Assembly (NCBI GenBank): GCA_034509425.1
Contig: JAVTVJ010000518.1
Coordinates: 372,001-436,000, forward strand
Reading direction: 5' to 3'
Length of the DNA stretch: 64,000 nucleotides
Source of the DNA: Eopsaltria australis
Taxonomy: Eukaryota; Chordata; Aves; Passeriformes; Petroicidae
In this document: piece after piece, positions 49,446 through 63,600 of the stretch
Numbering within the stretch: position 1 is the first letter of the stretch
How the letters are laid out: each line of letters starts with the position of its first letter
The notes under the pieces: generated by a model
Told to the model about the DNA's origin: nothing
Seen by the model: only the letters and a program-made list of their open reading frames with translations
Database searches by the model: none
Position numbers and translations under genes: made by a program

Positions 49446-51904
49446 CTTCAGATTTGATTGCCTCTCATTTTTTCTACCCCAGATGCTGTTGGCGTTTTGT
49501 TTCTTTTTCTTCTCCAGACCTTATATAAATTATAATTGTTGAAAACGTAATTTCTTAGTATTGTAAGCATTCCCTTTTTCCTTATTAATGGTAACATTTA
49601 ATTTTTTTCCTGAATACAATCAAAGGAATAACATGCAGAAACAAAATAGGTCATCAAAGTGAACTGAATTACCACACTCACTGTTTCGACATGTCATTTT
49701 ACATAAGCATTTCTACTACCTTACTGTTATCAGTGTTTCTATTTCTACCATAAACTTACAAAATCTAATCTATGAGACTCTGTATTTTGAAGATCATATA
49801 ACAAGGGGAATAAAAATGAGCTAATATATTTTTTTTTTCTTGCCTGCAGTAGAATTTCAATAATCCCTTTAGGAAGAAATCGTTGAAAATTCTGTAACTC
49901 TCCTGTGAAAAATCAAGGATGTTTCAAGAATTTTTATGCTTGTAAGGAGCCATATAAAAATCTTTTTCAAACAGTTTTAGGCAGTCATTTTGACACAGGT
50001 GTAGTTGCTGTTTTCATTCATCTAAAATTCTTACATCAGACTTAATATGAATAATGTAATCTGGGTACAAAAAAAGGAGCAGAATCTGGATATGAGTGGA
50101 TAGTTTTGATTTTTTTTTTCTCCTTTATTGTTTTTACTCTTTAAAAGATTGTATGGCTGCTAAGAGGCTCTTTTTCCATTTGTAAACAACAGTTAATCTG
50201 TGACATGTGTGGGAACCAATATATTGTGTCATTTAAGCAAACTTTGCATTCATAATAAAAATGTGTCCCTTCTCAGGGTTATTTGATCTATAAAGTTGGG
50301 TGAGTTATATATTCTGTTAATTTGTTTTAGTAACCACTACAGAATATGTGCCATAATGTTGTGATATTTACTAGAAAGTGAGTTGAAAAACAAATGAAAA
50401 AAACCTCTTCCATTAAATCCTTATGCAGAGTTGATGTGTTTTTTTCCACTTTTCTTCTTTATTTAGTTGCTATAGAAAAAGAAGTCACCCTGAAGAAGAA
50501 ACAAATAAAATAAAAGAAAATACAAAGTGGATGACTCCTAGCCATCAGACACAATTCAATTCTACACACCACATTTTTTTTACAAAGACTAGTTTTTTTG
50601 GGAGAAGATACTGTTCACAACATAATACTCATTTAAATGGGACCTTTGGAGAAGCACCAGAGTCTGTGCCTTTAAAAATGCATCATACACTGCTCTGGAG
50701 CACTCCTGGGCCCTGAAATACAGCTCCATACCCCCTGCTGTGCTGTAAAGGCCTCGAGCATGTTTTGTCTAAATGCCAATAGTATTGTCCCTAACAGTTT
50801 CTGGGCACAATCTGGGAGGCTGAATTTTCCAGGGACTGTTCATGTAGTTGGTTCTCATGCAGTAACCTTATGCCAGAAGCAAAGAGAGATTCCCAGAACA
50901 GATGCAGACTACTCCATTTAGCCAGCTTCAATGTTCTCGAATGCTCTTGGGTATATTTAGTTTACTAGTTTAGGCATTGCCAAATATTTTCCACCACAGT
51001 TTTCCAGTAAAATATCAGTGATAATTATTAAGGTATCTCTGAGAGAAAATTTTAGGAAAGATTTAATAGTTGCAGCATACAAATAATTGCAAATGGTATG
51101 GATTTAGGCAATCTGTTTAGCTGTTACTGTTAAAGAGAGATTAGTTTGAATAGGTTTGCACATGACACATAAACCAACAGTAATGTGAGTTACTTATGAG
51201 CTCAGAAGTGGTTGGTAGAAGGACTACCTGCAGTGACGACCAAGTAAGTTTTATTAGCACTATCTTCAAATATTTATAGGATGTTCTCTGACAGCTGTGT
51301 CAGGGGTGGGTTTTTTCCTTCTTGGAAGTGTAATAGTGTTCATGCAATTAGAGTTCCATCACACAGACCAGGTTTACAAAGATCTGAATATATTTCAAAA
51401 ATATCACATAACTTTGTGTTATTTGCCTGTCACAAAGCACTGGTTCAAACAACTTTTCAGCTTTGTGATCTACCATTTTGTACTTGTCTGTCTGATACAC
51501 AGAAGGTCTGTAATCTGAGTACCCTGGTGTTTGATTTACATACCTGTCATTATCTCAAAATATATATGCATGCACATTATATTCTCTGTTTCTGGTTTTG
51601 GAACAAATGCAATAAAGTTGGAGTTTTTCTTGTTTACTTTTAAAACAAATAAATTAATTAATGGACATTTTTCAGGGAAAAGGTCCCAGCAATTTAGAGT
51701 CTGCTCTAACAACAGAAAACAGATTAAGAAATGCCAAGTGAAGAATAAAAAAGTTTACTTGCTAGGCCTACATCATGTGTTAATGTAAATAATTTTGTGG
51801 CTTGTTTCCACCATCTACTTCAGATCTTGAGTATTGGTCACAACATATCTCCAAAGTGATACAGACAATCACAATTACGTACATGACAATATATAGTCTG
51901 AACA
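49446..51904. other. Unique AT-rich DNA, no recognised gene
   Basis: Nothing recognised. The open frame at 51281-51643 (120 codons) has no ATG-anchored domain I can name and overlaps another frame. A small less AT-rich patch at about 50680-50770 has no hallmark. Confidence 0.6.
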
Positions 51905-52079
51905 ATTTCCAAAATGTTCCAAAGATGGGGTCGTGGATACCCCATCCCTGAAGTGTTCAAGGCCAGGTTGGAAGGGGCCCTGAACAACCTGATCTAGAGG
52001 AAGGTGCTGCTGCCTACGGCAAAGGTTTGGACCTAAATCACCTTTATATCCCTTCCAGGCCATTTTATGATCCTGTGAT
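51905..52079 (+). mobile_element. CR1 LINE 3' end
   Basis: This is about the last 175 bp of a CR1 copy: the 'ggataccccatccctgaagtgttcaaggccagg'-type region (about 51936-51968), the 'gatctagaggaaggtg' region and the 'cccttccagg' region. It ends in decayed tail units attttatg (52062-52069) and atcctgtg (52070-52077). The ORF2 part is absent because of 5' truncation. Confidence 0.9.
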
Positions 52080-52350
52080 TAAAAACTGAAAGTAAACGTG
52101 ATGGGTCTGAAGTTGTTATATCAGAATCTTTAATCTTTCAAGTCAATGTGAAACTACAATGAACAAGTTCTATTTGCAAAGATGTAGGATTTAATTATAT
52201 TTGGATTAAAACTGTGGCATAGATATTGAATATGATAACAGAGCAATGATATTTAAATGATAAGTGATCAAAAGTAATATTTAAATGAGTTTTTTAATTA
52301 AAAGTTGTCACATACTATGTAAAATCATTAAGATTAATTCATTTAAAAAT

Positions 52351-52365
52351 TATATATATATATAT

Positions 52366-52408
<43 letters not shown>
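52351..52408 (+). repeat. (TA)9(GATA)10 compound microsatellite
   Basis: Nine perfect TA dinucleotides (52351-52368) run directly into ten perfect GATA tetranucleotides (52369-52408). Both parts are uninterrupted, which suggests an actively mutating, length-polymorphic locus. It sits between two CR1 3' ends but is not a CR1 tail. Confidence 0.97.
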
Positions 52409-52409
<1 letters not shown>

Positions 52410-52514
52410 TGCTCTACAATATGTAAATTCTAATCCAGTTGCAGGATTTACCATCAATTTGAAGATGATTTTAAAGAGTCTTATTGAGTGCTGGAACATG
52501 TAAATGCTAAATCT

Positions 52515-52861
52515 CTTGATGTCTTTGGAGACACCTTATTGAGGCTTTTCAGCACAAGAGGGTTGATAAGAACAAGGATTTGTACCAAGGACTACAATGA
52601 GAGAACAAGGGGTAATGATTTTAAACTGAAAGAGTTTAGGTTTAGGTTTGGATAAGAGATAAGAAATAATTTTTTTACAATAACAGTGCTGAAAAGGTGG
52701 AAGATGCTGCCCAGAGAAGTTGTGGATGCTCCATCATTGGAAGTAATCAAAGAGAAATGGGATGTGGCTTTGCTGGTGGAAGGTGCCCTTGTCTATGGCA
52801 AGGGAGTTGAACCAAGAGAGCTTTAAAGATCCTTTCCAACCCAGGATTTTATGATTCTATG
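52515..52861 (+). mobile_element. CR1 LINE 3' end with tail
   Basis: This is about the last 350 bp of CR1: the end of ORF2 ('ggagacaccttattgagg', near 52526), the 'gagaacaaggggtaatgattttaaactgaaa' region (about 52601-52631), the 'cccagagaagttgtggatgct' region (about 52710-52730), the 'ccttgtctatggcaaggg' segment and the 'aagatcctttccaaccc' end. Two 8-bp tail units follow (attttatg 52846-52853, attctatg 52854-52861). It overlaps in consensus position with the copy 440 bp upstream, so the two are separate insertions. Confidence 0.93.
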
Positions 52862-55800
52862 AAAATTTGGCACAATATTTAGCTGCTATGTTACCTCTGT
52901 AAAGGCACAGAGAACCTTTTCCAGTAGAGAACTTAAAATAACTTAAGTGGATGATTACTGGTAATAAGTGTACAGATATACCAGAAAGAAATGTTAGGAG
53001 ATTTTTAATCTCTATTTAGGATTTTTTAAATTTGTTTTTGTGTGTATAATTTCAGCTTTGAAAAGAGGAAAGCTGCTATTTATTTATTTAAGTGTATTGT
53101 TTGTGTTCTGTGCTCTTCTATATTCTGGAAACAGTAAAATTGGTCTTTCAGGAAACAAGATATTACCTACCCAAAGGACATCTGCTGCAGATGGTTTGTC
53201 TTTGGCAACCATATGTCATATGCATTTTGGCAAATAGGTATATGACTTTTTATTTGCCAGCTACTGTGCAGTAGCCAGATATTTTTGAAGCAGATCTATA
53301 AATAATATTTTCCCACCTCTTTGTCTCTCTCTGTGGTTCCTTCTCTCTTTGTTTTAAACCTAATAATATCCTCTATGAAAAAGATGTGGTTTACAAAATA
53401 ACAGAAGATGAAGGTCATACAAATTCAAAAGAAAAAAATGCAAACTTTTTAATTCTTCAGGTTTTTTCTTAGAAATTCTCCTTCACAGAACTGGAAATAT
53501 TGAAGAGAAATGCCTCAAACCTGATGACATAGAATTTTATGTAAGCATATAGAAAATGTTTCAACAAGATCAAAACAGAGTGGTTTGCTTTGCAAGGTGT
53601 CTCTATCAGGCTGCATGAATATAACTGAATCTATAACGACAGTTTGAGATGCACATTTTAGTCATGCCATTACTTCATGCCAGGATATAACTTGGATAAT
53701 GCCATTCCTTTCTAATCCTCTTCCATGAGAGGGAAAATCACCTGTGATTGTAATGCTCTGTGATAGATATTCTGAGAGAAGGCAAAGTATGAGAAACTAA
53801 GAGTAGGAAATACTGCTTTGTGACTCAGAGCTGCAATATAACCTTTCCATTTTTGAGGTGAATAAAGATCATAACCTTGAAATCACTAAAGCAACACTAT
53901 GCTTGCACCTAAAATTGCTTGAGATAGTGAGTCATGGGTAATGACCCCATTTCTCTTTTCCTTTCTTGTTTAGTTGCATGGAAAATCCACTTACCTGTGC
54001 AGAATCAGCTGCAGAAGAGGGCCTTAGTGAGAAAGGGTGTTTGTTTTCCAACTGCAAACCTTTTCAATATACATCTGCAGTAATTGGACAAACTTGACTT
54101 TGATGTTGATGTCACTCTTTAAGGTGTTATGCCTTTCTTAAGGCAGCTAAAATAAGTTAGATAATTGTTTTTTTCTACAAAGGTCTTGTGGTTCAGAAGT
54201 AAGCAACACCGTTAGAATGTTAATGACTTGAACCCCACTGAAGGTGACCTTGAGGCCATTACCAAATCAATTGCTTTGAAATGTTTTTAATATAATTTTA
54301 TATCCAAGTTCCTTTGAGCAACCATATTTCAGAAGATGTTATCTCAGGGTTTTTAAAACTATAACATACTTTCCACTCTAAGGAGGCTAAAAGTTAGGAG
54401 GGATGCACCTCTGTGTAATTACACAAAGAGAACAGCTGAGTGTGAAAAACAGTATTTTGTTTAAAGATCTTTCTTGAAGGAGAAAATGTTGAAGTTAAAT
54501 TTAATTTTTAGTTGCAAATGGGATTATTTTCCAGGCAGGTTTCTGAAGCAATTGAATACACCAAAAAGAAAATTCAGTTTTGTATAAAACCTGCATAAGA
54601 TAGGAGCCTTTCTGGAAATATATCTTTTTAGTATGTTTTCTTTTATATTTCATACTTTTTTATTCTACTGTATAAACAAAACCTTTGCCATATTTCTCTT
54701 CTTATTTCATGGCTTTCCCAGTAGTGTGGATCCAGCATAGAGTAACACATCTTATTAGCACTGGACAGTTTTTATCTAGGCACCATCATAAGGCTCATAC
54801 CGTTCTGAACTTCCTTGTGTTCATAGGCCTGTTGTTGGGATAGCATGATTAGCTTTTCAGGCACCTTCATGAAGTAACATATATATAAAAGTGGCAAAGC
54901 ATGAAATTCAAATGTTAGAACCAGTCATCAGGCTACGCTTCTCTTATGTCAAACTTAAAAAAGGTTATCTTAGATAGCTTAGAGAGTAAACATAGGTCTT
55001 CCTCAACTTACGTATTCAGTTTTTCCTCACTTGCTTTCAGTGATACATTCTTTATCCTCAGCCTGAGGAGGAAACAGAAGTGAGAAACAGCAGTACACAG
55101 ATAAAGCTTACCAGCCAATGCCTCATGGACTGGCAAGGAAAGCAGCATGATAAAGCAAAACTATCATCTTTATGCTCTCAAATTCTTCCAAACACAGTGC
55201 TTGTTACCCTTATGAGGTCACCTATGCTGGAACTCCAGTCTAGATCAGACCATTCCTGCTTGCCATCCTCTGAGCAAAATATCTCAGTGAATGCACATTT
55301 TAGACTTTTTCAGTGGAAAATTCACAAACTCATTTGAGTGGAAATGATTGAAGGAATTTTGAATTTTGGTAGGCAAGACCAGGACATTTTGCAGATGTTA
55401 TGTGCATTTACCCTTACTTTTATGATAGTACTGGAAAATTCCACTAATTTATGAATTCATAAAATAAACCCAGTAAGAATTAGTTCATGCGAAGTAGTTA
55501 TTTTAAACAATTAAAAGTTTTATAAATTAATATAATTGGAAGGCAAATGGGTTTATTATTCTTCTTATTCTTATTATTCTTTTCTGTGAGTAAAGTTAAA
55601 GTACTTGAACAAAATTTGAATATATGATTGAAATTTACTAAGTAAAGCACTGTGATAATAAGATGGTTAATAAAACTTCTTTATTTCCCTTTCACAAAAT
55701 CATGTAACATCTCAAGCTTGTTAAAATCCATGATGTGATGATAAGTTGTCAAAATAATTATAGGTTGATCCCTTTCTCATTTTTACCATAAAAATAATAT

Positions 55801-57381
55801 TTTTGCAAGTAAAAAAACAGCTATAATATTTGTTACAGATAACAAATACAGCTGAGTATGTCTGAATTCAATAAATGTATCCTTTAGCTATAGTTACAGT
55901 TCTCCCCCCAAAAGTCTATATAATTTTCTCTTTAAACAAATTGAAGTAGTGCCACCAATCCACGTTAAAAGGTTTTAAATAAAAAATTGTTTTACCCAAA
56001 GGGTTTGGATAATTTCCACATAAAATTGGCCCTTAAAAAATGTCAGAACTATTTAGAGTGATTAATGAAAAAAGCACTTTTAACACTCATAATATTTTAC
56101 GATGCGAATTGCTTCAGCATGTTTCAATAAATCAGTTATGCAAACACCTGTCTTTTGGAATACAGAATATTACTATTTTCACTATACCTCAAAACTTTAA
56201 GGTAACTTAGAGATAATGGGTTGTTAAAGAAAGAGAGAAAAAGACTAAAAGAAAAAATAAAATGTCTAATTTTTTTACTTTATGGTGTTACTGGAAACCA
56301 TTAGATGTAGAATGGAAGAGTAGCATGTTTTAAAAGTGAAAAAAAAAAAGAGCTTTTCCATATATTTTGTACACAAGACAAGATAAAGATTCCAATGTCG
56401 TTATGTACTCAACTAACTTTTTAAAGGATTATACCAAGACCGTTTTCTAGGAAGCTGTCTTGAAAACAAAGCAAACCAGAAGTTTTTAAAATTGTATCTT
56501 TTATCCATTTACTAGAGAATTTATCACTACCTTGTGCAAAGCTGTGATCTTAATGGCATCCTTGCAAAACAATGCAAGTTAACAGATTTATGTTTGAAGT
56601 ATTTATGCTTTGTAAGAAATTCATTTTTACAGAATTCTCTGACTCATTGCCTGAAGCACCTGACTGGTCTCTCTCGCAATATCTCACTAGATGGGGCAGT
56701 GTTATGGTGAGCCCAGGTTTCTGCAACAAGAGACATCAGGAAACAGGTTATTTTATATGTTTTAGACAAATTTTTGATGATGGGAAATCATTTGACAGAT
56801 TTGCTTTTGTGACTATCTGCCAGCTGCTTGCTACTTTGCCTCCTCTTGTTTTTTCCACATGGATAACAGGTGCTTGCTCTGCAGCATAGAAAAGGGCAAA
56901 CAATCCATGTCCATAGTAAAACAGTCCATAGTAAAACAGCTGAAGTATGTGAGTTTTGTTGGCTCACAGCAGTGCATGCTCTTTCAGTTTTACCCCTGAA
57001 TGGTCACTTCAGGGAGGCCAGTGGGCAGTGTAGAGTGGTGGCCTCAAAGGCTCTCTGTGTAGTGACCTGGCAACACAGGTGTGACTGAAGTGGACAGTCT
57101 GCTTGCTTCTGCAGGTCTTACAGAACAAACCTTGTGGTTTTATTGTGCATGGGATCTGCTAGGCTTTCTGCAGAGGTGTTCATACAAATAATGAAGGACC
57201 TAGGACTCTGAAATGTATTTTGATGCATTTTACAAGTTATGGAGCCTCCTTCTTGACTAAGAGCAGATGAGATAAGATGCAGAAAATCCAGAAAGGTGAA
57301 ATGTTTTTCATCCAATAACATATAGCTTACTGGCAGTAGCACTGACATTCTTCCTTACTATCTACAGTGATAAAAGTGCTG
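52862..57381. other. Unique AT-rich DNA, no recognised gene
   Basis: No recognised gene or repeat family. A 15-bp perfect tandem pair (tccatagtaaaacag) lies at 56910-56939. The neighbouring open frame at 56572-56889 is 105 codons with no recognised motif. Confidence 0.6.
56910..56939 (+). repeat. 15-bp tandem duplication
   Basis: Two perfect head-to-tail copies of tccatagtaaaacag. A small slippage duplication. Confidence 0.95.
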
Positions 57382-57690
57382 AATTATAGAAACATATAAT
57401 CATTTAGCTTGGACTCCAATCATTATCTCAGCACTGCCAAATGCACCAGCACACCATGTCCCTAAGCGTCACATCTACATGTCTTTTAAATTCCCCCAGG
57501 AACGGTGACTCCACCACTTCCCTGGGCAGCCTGTTCCAATGTTCAGCAATGCTTTGGGTGAGGAAATGTTTTTGTAATATTCAAATTAAACCACACCTGG
57601 CACAATTTGGGGCTTTCCTCTTTTCTTATCATTTGTTACTTGGGAGAAGAGACCTATGTTTTATCATCCAAGCTCTCATTTGCTAATGGT
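57382..57690 (-). mobile_element. CR1 LINE 3' end, minus strand
   Basis: The plus strand reads as the reverse complement of a CR1 3' end. A decayed 8-bp tail region (about 57382-57402) is followed by the 'catgtccctaagcgtcacatctacatg' region (about 57455-57481), the 'gtgactccaccacttccctgggcagcctgttccaatg' region (about 57506-57541) and the 'tcatttgttacttgggagaagagacc' region (about 57628-57653). The copy is 5'-truncated near 57690. It is distinctly better preserved in the 57500-57545 block than elsewhere. Confidence 0.92.
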
Positions 57691-60600
57691 CAGTAGGGTC
57701 TGTTTGTATTTGTTTTACTTTTATGGCATTTGGCATGCTGCTGAACTTCTATGCCTGTGAAGCCACCAGACAGCTCTTGCATGCTTTACTTCTAGTAGTA
57801 AATAATGTCCAGCAAATTCCAACCAGTCTTCTCGTCCATCATATTATTATATAGGGTCAAAAAGAGGGGACTAAGGCCAGTTTTCATTGTATTTCAACCA
57901 GGGTCTCAATGGCCTTTTTACTGTCTTTACATTACAGTTTGAAATGGTTCCTCTCAGACAGATTCTATTACTCTGAATAAGTCTGCATAAGTTAAATGAA
58001 GATGTGTGAATTTACATTAATTTATCTATTTAAAATACACTTAGATGTAGTCTGTAATTAATTACCCTAACATTCAAAAAATAAATGTATCTTTGCACAT
58101 GCAAACCATATGCCTTCTTTCATGTTTGTCTCTGTGTGTATATATAAAAATTAAAAATGTTAAATATATCCTCACAGCAACCAGTAAATCTATCATCTGC
58201 ATGGAACCATTTTTCATCCAAGTAATACTAAATTGGCATATTGGAAAATGATGTTAAACAACCCAGAATGAAGGATCAGCTTAAAGATAACAGTAGCTCT
58301 GGGAAATCTTTTATTTTATTACTTTCGTTTTTAGATGCAGTGAAACACGTTGTCAAGCTTTTCTGCACTGAGGTATAACCTAGAAAGTTAATTTTATTCA
58401 AGGGGCAATCCTCCTTTATTATATGGATTTGAGCAAGGAGACATTGAGGAAAAAAAGGCTTGTAATGTCTGGCAATGGTACAACTTCTGTTTGCAAAGAA
58501 AAGAGAGGAAATATTGCAGCATATGTGATCTACCTTCAGGCACATAACAAAGAGATTTTAGTATCAAAATAAAATACACTTTAAATCAATCTACTTGTTT
58601 TTTAAATAAATCATCTCATTCAGATCTTTTGAATGATCCATGACACTAACTTCTCATAGTCCAGGATAATGAGTTATATTGTTGTGGAGATTGATCATGG
58701 AGATGATTCAAAAACATTTACTACATTTGCTGAACAATTCAGAACACAATTTTTTTACAGTAACTGCTTCTACATCACGCTTTAAGTTGATTTTTTTTCT
58801 GCATTTTTTTTTTCTTCCATAGAAATCCATACTTTGTTAAAGTAATAAAGTTAACTTAACTGGTCCTGTGAAGTTGCAGCTAATGGCTTGGAATAAATCT
58901 TTGGTGATCTGGGTTAAATAAAGCATGTCTCTAGAACATTCTTGCAGTTCTTTGTTGGGCAAAATCATGGGCAAGCTTGATAAACTCTACAGTTTACTGT
59001 AAGTGGGCTACTTTTCCTTTGTCAAGCCAAACCATACCTCTGTTGGCTTGTGGTAGGGTCTTCTGTTTTATGGCATGGAACATTCTGTGTGAGGCTCTGG
59101 ATTAGCCACCCTGTTGTGACACTTCACTCCAAATTGCGTGCTTCTCACAGAACATCTTCAGTAGAAATACACAGTGAAATCTTCAGCAGAGATAAATCCA
59201 TGATATATCACCAACCTGTACAGAAATGTGGTGGGATACATCTTGTCTCCCTAGAGAAATTAACTTCCTTTGGTCTTAGTGTGGAGAAAAACATTTCTTA
59301 AATGTAATTCAACCCACTGAAGATCTGGAAACGAGGACAAGCTCCTCTCCAAAAGAAAGAACACTTAATTTAATTCCCCATATATTGATATGTTAAGTAA
59401 AAAATATGTCTTTTTTAAGGTCTTTAAAGCTTTAACTGAATTAACTTCAGGGACAATATTCATATCTGAATATATGCCAGTTATGTCTTCTCCCGTATCT
59501 GCAAATATGAGAGAAATCACAAGTTCCTTTGATATATATTTAGGCATTTCTTTCTATTGAGATGCTTGTATTCAAATATTTGTATTTTCATGTGATAACT
59601 CTCTGCTGCTACTTTTCATCAAAATAATAAAGTCTCTACTGCATAAATCAAATAAAGTCACTGAATAATAAAGCTGAATATCTATGTAAGAATTGTAGTA
59701 ATTGAATAAATGTATTTTGAGTCCTCAACTGATATAAAAACAGCTGATTACTAAATTACTAGACTTTATAACAATTCTCGTTATAAAGAAGAGTTTATAT
59801 GTTTTATTCAGTGGGTATATAACTGAAAAGATGTGAAATATTCAAATTTAGAATAAATATTTTGAGACTTGAAATGTCTCTGCATAACATCAGAACTAAG
59901 TCAGTCATCTGAGGCAGGAATTCAACTCTTGCTTACGGAGCTGAAGGACTATCTTAATACACGAAACAGATGGAAAAAAATCATATTTTACATATGTCCA
60001 TATGATTTCAAACCTTCAAACCCTCACCTTGTAATGAGGGCCAACCACAATCAAACCATGACTCTTGAGGAAAAAAGCCTCAGAACAGCTCCAGACTCTT
60101 TCCAGCTTAACATTTCAGTAACACTTCCACTTTCTAGAGTTATCTGTCAGAGTGCCTCCAGTTTCAAGGACCACTAGAATTACATTTAGCATGAATATGC
60201 TTAAATTAATTTGAAAAGTAGTCCAAACGGTTTGCACTGTACATTTTATCACACATCGATGTTTTAAAACTATGAATTTATATCAACTTCCTCTTCAGAG
60301 GACATTGTGTCATTAGGTTTTTTTTTATTTGTGTTACTTTTTGATGTTTTATTTCACTATGAAATGAAAGCTGCATGAAACTCTGAACTGCCTACTAGTA
60401 TGACAACAATATAAGAATGTTAGGAAATATATATATTTTTTTTTGTTCTCCTTCCTTTCAGGACCTAGTTATCACTGTGTGCAGTTTATCTTTTCCAGGT
60501 TTTATAGTTTAATAGATTAAATTAAGTAGGTATAAACTCAAGACATCTGTCAAGCATAATCTGTCTTTGAATAAATATTTCATACACAGGTATTCTGAGT

Positions 60601-63600
60601 CTGTTCTGTCTGGTGCAAAATTCAAAGCACTACTGGAAAAATCATTTATATTGATTCTGTAGCAAAATTTTGTAGGTATACCTGTCTGAAAATTATATAA
60701 ATTAATAAGAAACACAAAATTACCTAATTCATTCTCTAGTCATTATCTTAGTTTTACACCTGCCTTACATGCAATTCCATTTAAATATTCATTTCCACAG
60801 ATGAAGTGTGAGGTTCTAATATAAATAATTCCAAAAAGGTTTCCTCCTGTCTTGAGTTTACTGTTTCCATCTCATAACGTTTTGAGTCTCCTTTGCAGTT
60901 AAAAATGCTGAAGTTTATTATTTGACCCTTCATTTAACAATCTGTTTCTTTTTAAAATTGCTGAAAATCAATACACTTGGAAGAACAGATATACTAAAAT
61001 AAAATTTCCAAAGCTTTTTGAGACACACACATAGAAATGTGTGCACACATGCACACACGCAGAGTCAGACACTTTCATATAACATCTGTGCTCAGCATTC
61101 CTCTGGTATGTGGTTGAACTGACTGACTTACAATAAAATTAAGTGTTAAGAAAATCTCTTCCTTTTGTAGTTTTAGGATTTTTTTTTTCCTAAAGTAGGC
61201 ATCCTTTTCCAAATGTTCCATCTCAGGTATTTTTTGCTGAATAACTAAGAACATAAGAATACTTTTTCTGTGTTATTGGACTACATCAGTTTAACACTGT
61301 TTTTTTTGTTAAGAAACAAATTTTCTCTAACACTGATATTGCTGAAATGAACTGCTCCATGAATTCCTTGAATATTAGTCAAACTCAGGAAGTTTTCTCC
61401 TAGATCTATGTCAGAATCAGTTGGTTACAAAAGTATGATCAGAGAAGATGTTGCCTGGACCTTGCCCTGGGGGCATGAAATGTTTCACTAGAAAGGTGTC
61501 CAAGCAATCAAAACAGTAATTTCTTGCACTTTGGATCAAATAACTTATTTCAACATTTTCAACAATACTTCCCTGATAAATTAATAATCCTTTTTAGAAG
61601 TGGAAATTCATACTAAACCAAGAAAAATCTTTCCATAAGGTGATTAGAACAATAGATGGATCTTTTACAAAATCTCAAAGATCAATGAGAAAGGTGCTTG
61701 CCAAGGTGAGCTCTCCTATACACAAGTTTATTGTAGTTTAAGATGTAAAGAAACATAAGTTTTGTAATCTTCAACTTTTAAAATAATGTAAGTTTGTTTC
61801 TTCTAACTCTTCTTTTTTTCTCACCAAAAAAACTGTCCTCAGAATTACAAATATATAGGTCACTATGGAACCTGGTTAATTACAGTGAGAAAGTATTTGC
61901 ATGTCCCTTGTTATAACTTGACCACACTTTTAATAAGAATAAAATAACTTTTTCTTTGCATAATAATATAGAATTTTAATGAAGCAAGACTGAGGTCACA
62001 GAAATGAAACTTTCAAACACCTTTCTTTCAGTCTTCACGTTGAAATGCCAAATAATACTCACTGGCAATTTCCTGTATCATAAAAGATTTGGGGATTTAT
62101 CTATTCTTAGTACTTACATAATGAACAAAAGAAAATACAACAGCAAAGATATTAAGGAATTTTACATGCTGTAAACTCTAAACAGACAAAGGCATCAAAG
62201 TCAGTGCTGCAGGCATAATCAACCTACAAAACAATCACATTTCAGGCCAGTTCTCATGCTTTTGGGCTTTTCCATAGAGCTAATTATACTTAAACAATGC
62301 CCTGTTTAAATTTTAATTTGGCAACTGTTACTTAAAACCACATTCTTTTCTTGCATACTATAGAAACAGCTTAAACAATTCTTTAGTATTGCATATTTCT
62401 CTGCCAGGGGGAAGATGCCCGTAACTTAAGATTTAGTTACTCTTTACATCCAGACTTTCTGTTTTAACTTTTCTTTTGTTAGACAAGGGATTATAACTGG
62501 TAATGAGGGGATTAAAAATAAATAAATAATTTTTCTCAAGCACTGATATTAACACAGTGGGACAAGGGAAAGAAATATCTAACTGCTGAATTCTGATTTT
62601 TATTGGCAATCAAACAAACAGTTACCAAAACAGGAATGAAATTCATGTCAATTTTTCTACATGAAAGAATGTCGTAATGTGTAGGCTTTATTTTCTGTGT
62701 AGGCTCATGAAAATATTTTTGGTGTGACAAAGTACCTCTTTTAGCAGTAATCTGCAAAAACAGCCTCCCATGGTGAGTTTCAACTTTTGGCAATACTGTG
62801 ATGCGGATTTAAACAAAGAGTACATGCAGAGTCAGGATGAGAAAATGGGAGGTGGGGGGGTAAAGAGTAGAAAAGAGATGGTCCCAGAACTACTTGAAAG
62901 CTCTGCAGAATATAGTATTGCTACTTTTACTCAGAAAAATAAAAGGAAAACATCTAACAGAATTAATTGTAGAGAGGGGTAATAGTCTTCTATTCACAAG
63001 CACTGAGAGTTCAGAAGAACATTTTGTGAGATTTAAATACAGAATACTCTGTCTCTGTGGGGGACTTAACTGGCAAGTATCCTTTTTCTGTAATATTTGC
63101 TACTGACTAAAACTGGCAATGCCTATTGTTTTAAATTTTTATTGCTCTCTCCAGTCTCATAAAACAATAATATAGAACTTCTGAGACAAACATGCTAGGG
63201 GAAAAAACCAGAATGCACTCACTGTTCTTTTTCTCTCAACTTCCCTTGCAGAGGCCCTTGCATAGACTTTGTTTCTATTCTTCCCAAAGTAATGAATTCA
63301 GTGTAAATGGAAAGACACGCTGATTATTTGTCTTCCGTCCCATATCTCATCCTTCAACTCCTGATGGATCTTACAGTAGTTTTCTTGCATTTTTTTTCTT
63401 TTTCTGTGAAAATACCAGAATGGTTTCCAAGCGAGTAGTGCTGCAGGTAGATCTGCTGGGGAGAATGATGCAGCTTTCCCACAGCTGTTAAGAGTTATGC
63501 CTTACTGTACTTCTGGGCACAGACATCTCCCAGGACCTTGGAGTGTAAATTCATCTCTAGCTTGACTTTACATTGGAGTGCAATGCACAGGAGGAATACC

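Noticed and set aside
54180..54260. tRNA-like segment ('cttgaacccc' resembling a B box)
   Set aside because: I could not fold acceptor, D, anticodon and T stems around it, and the A box is poor.
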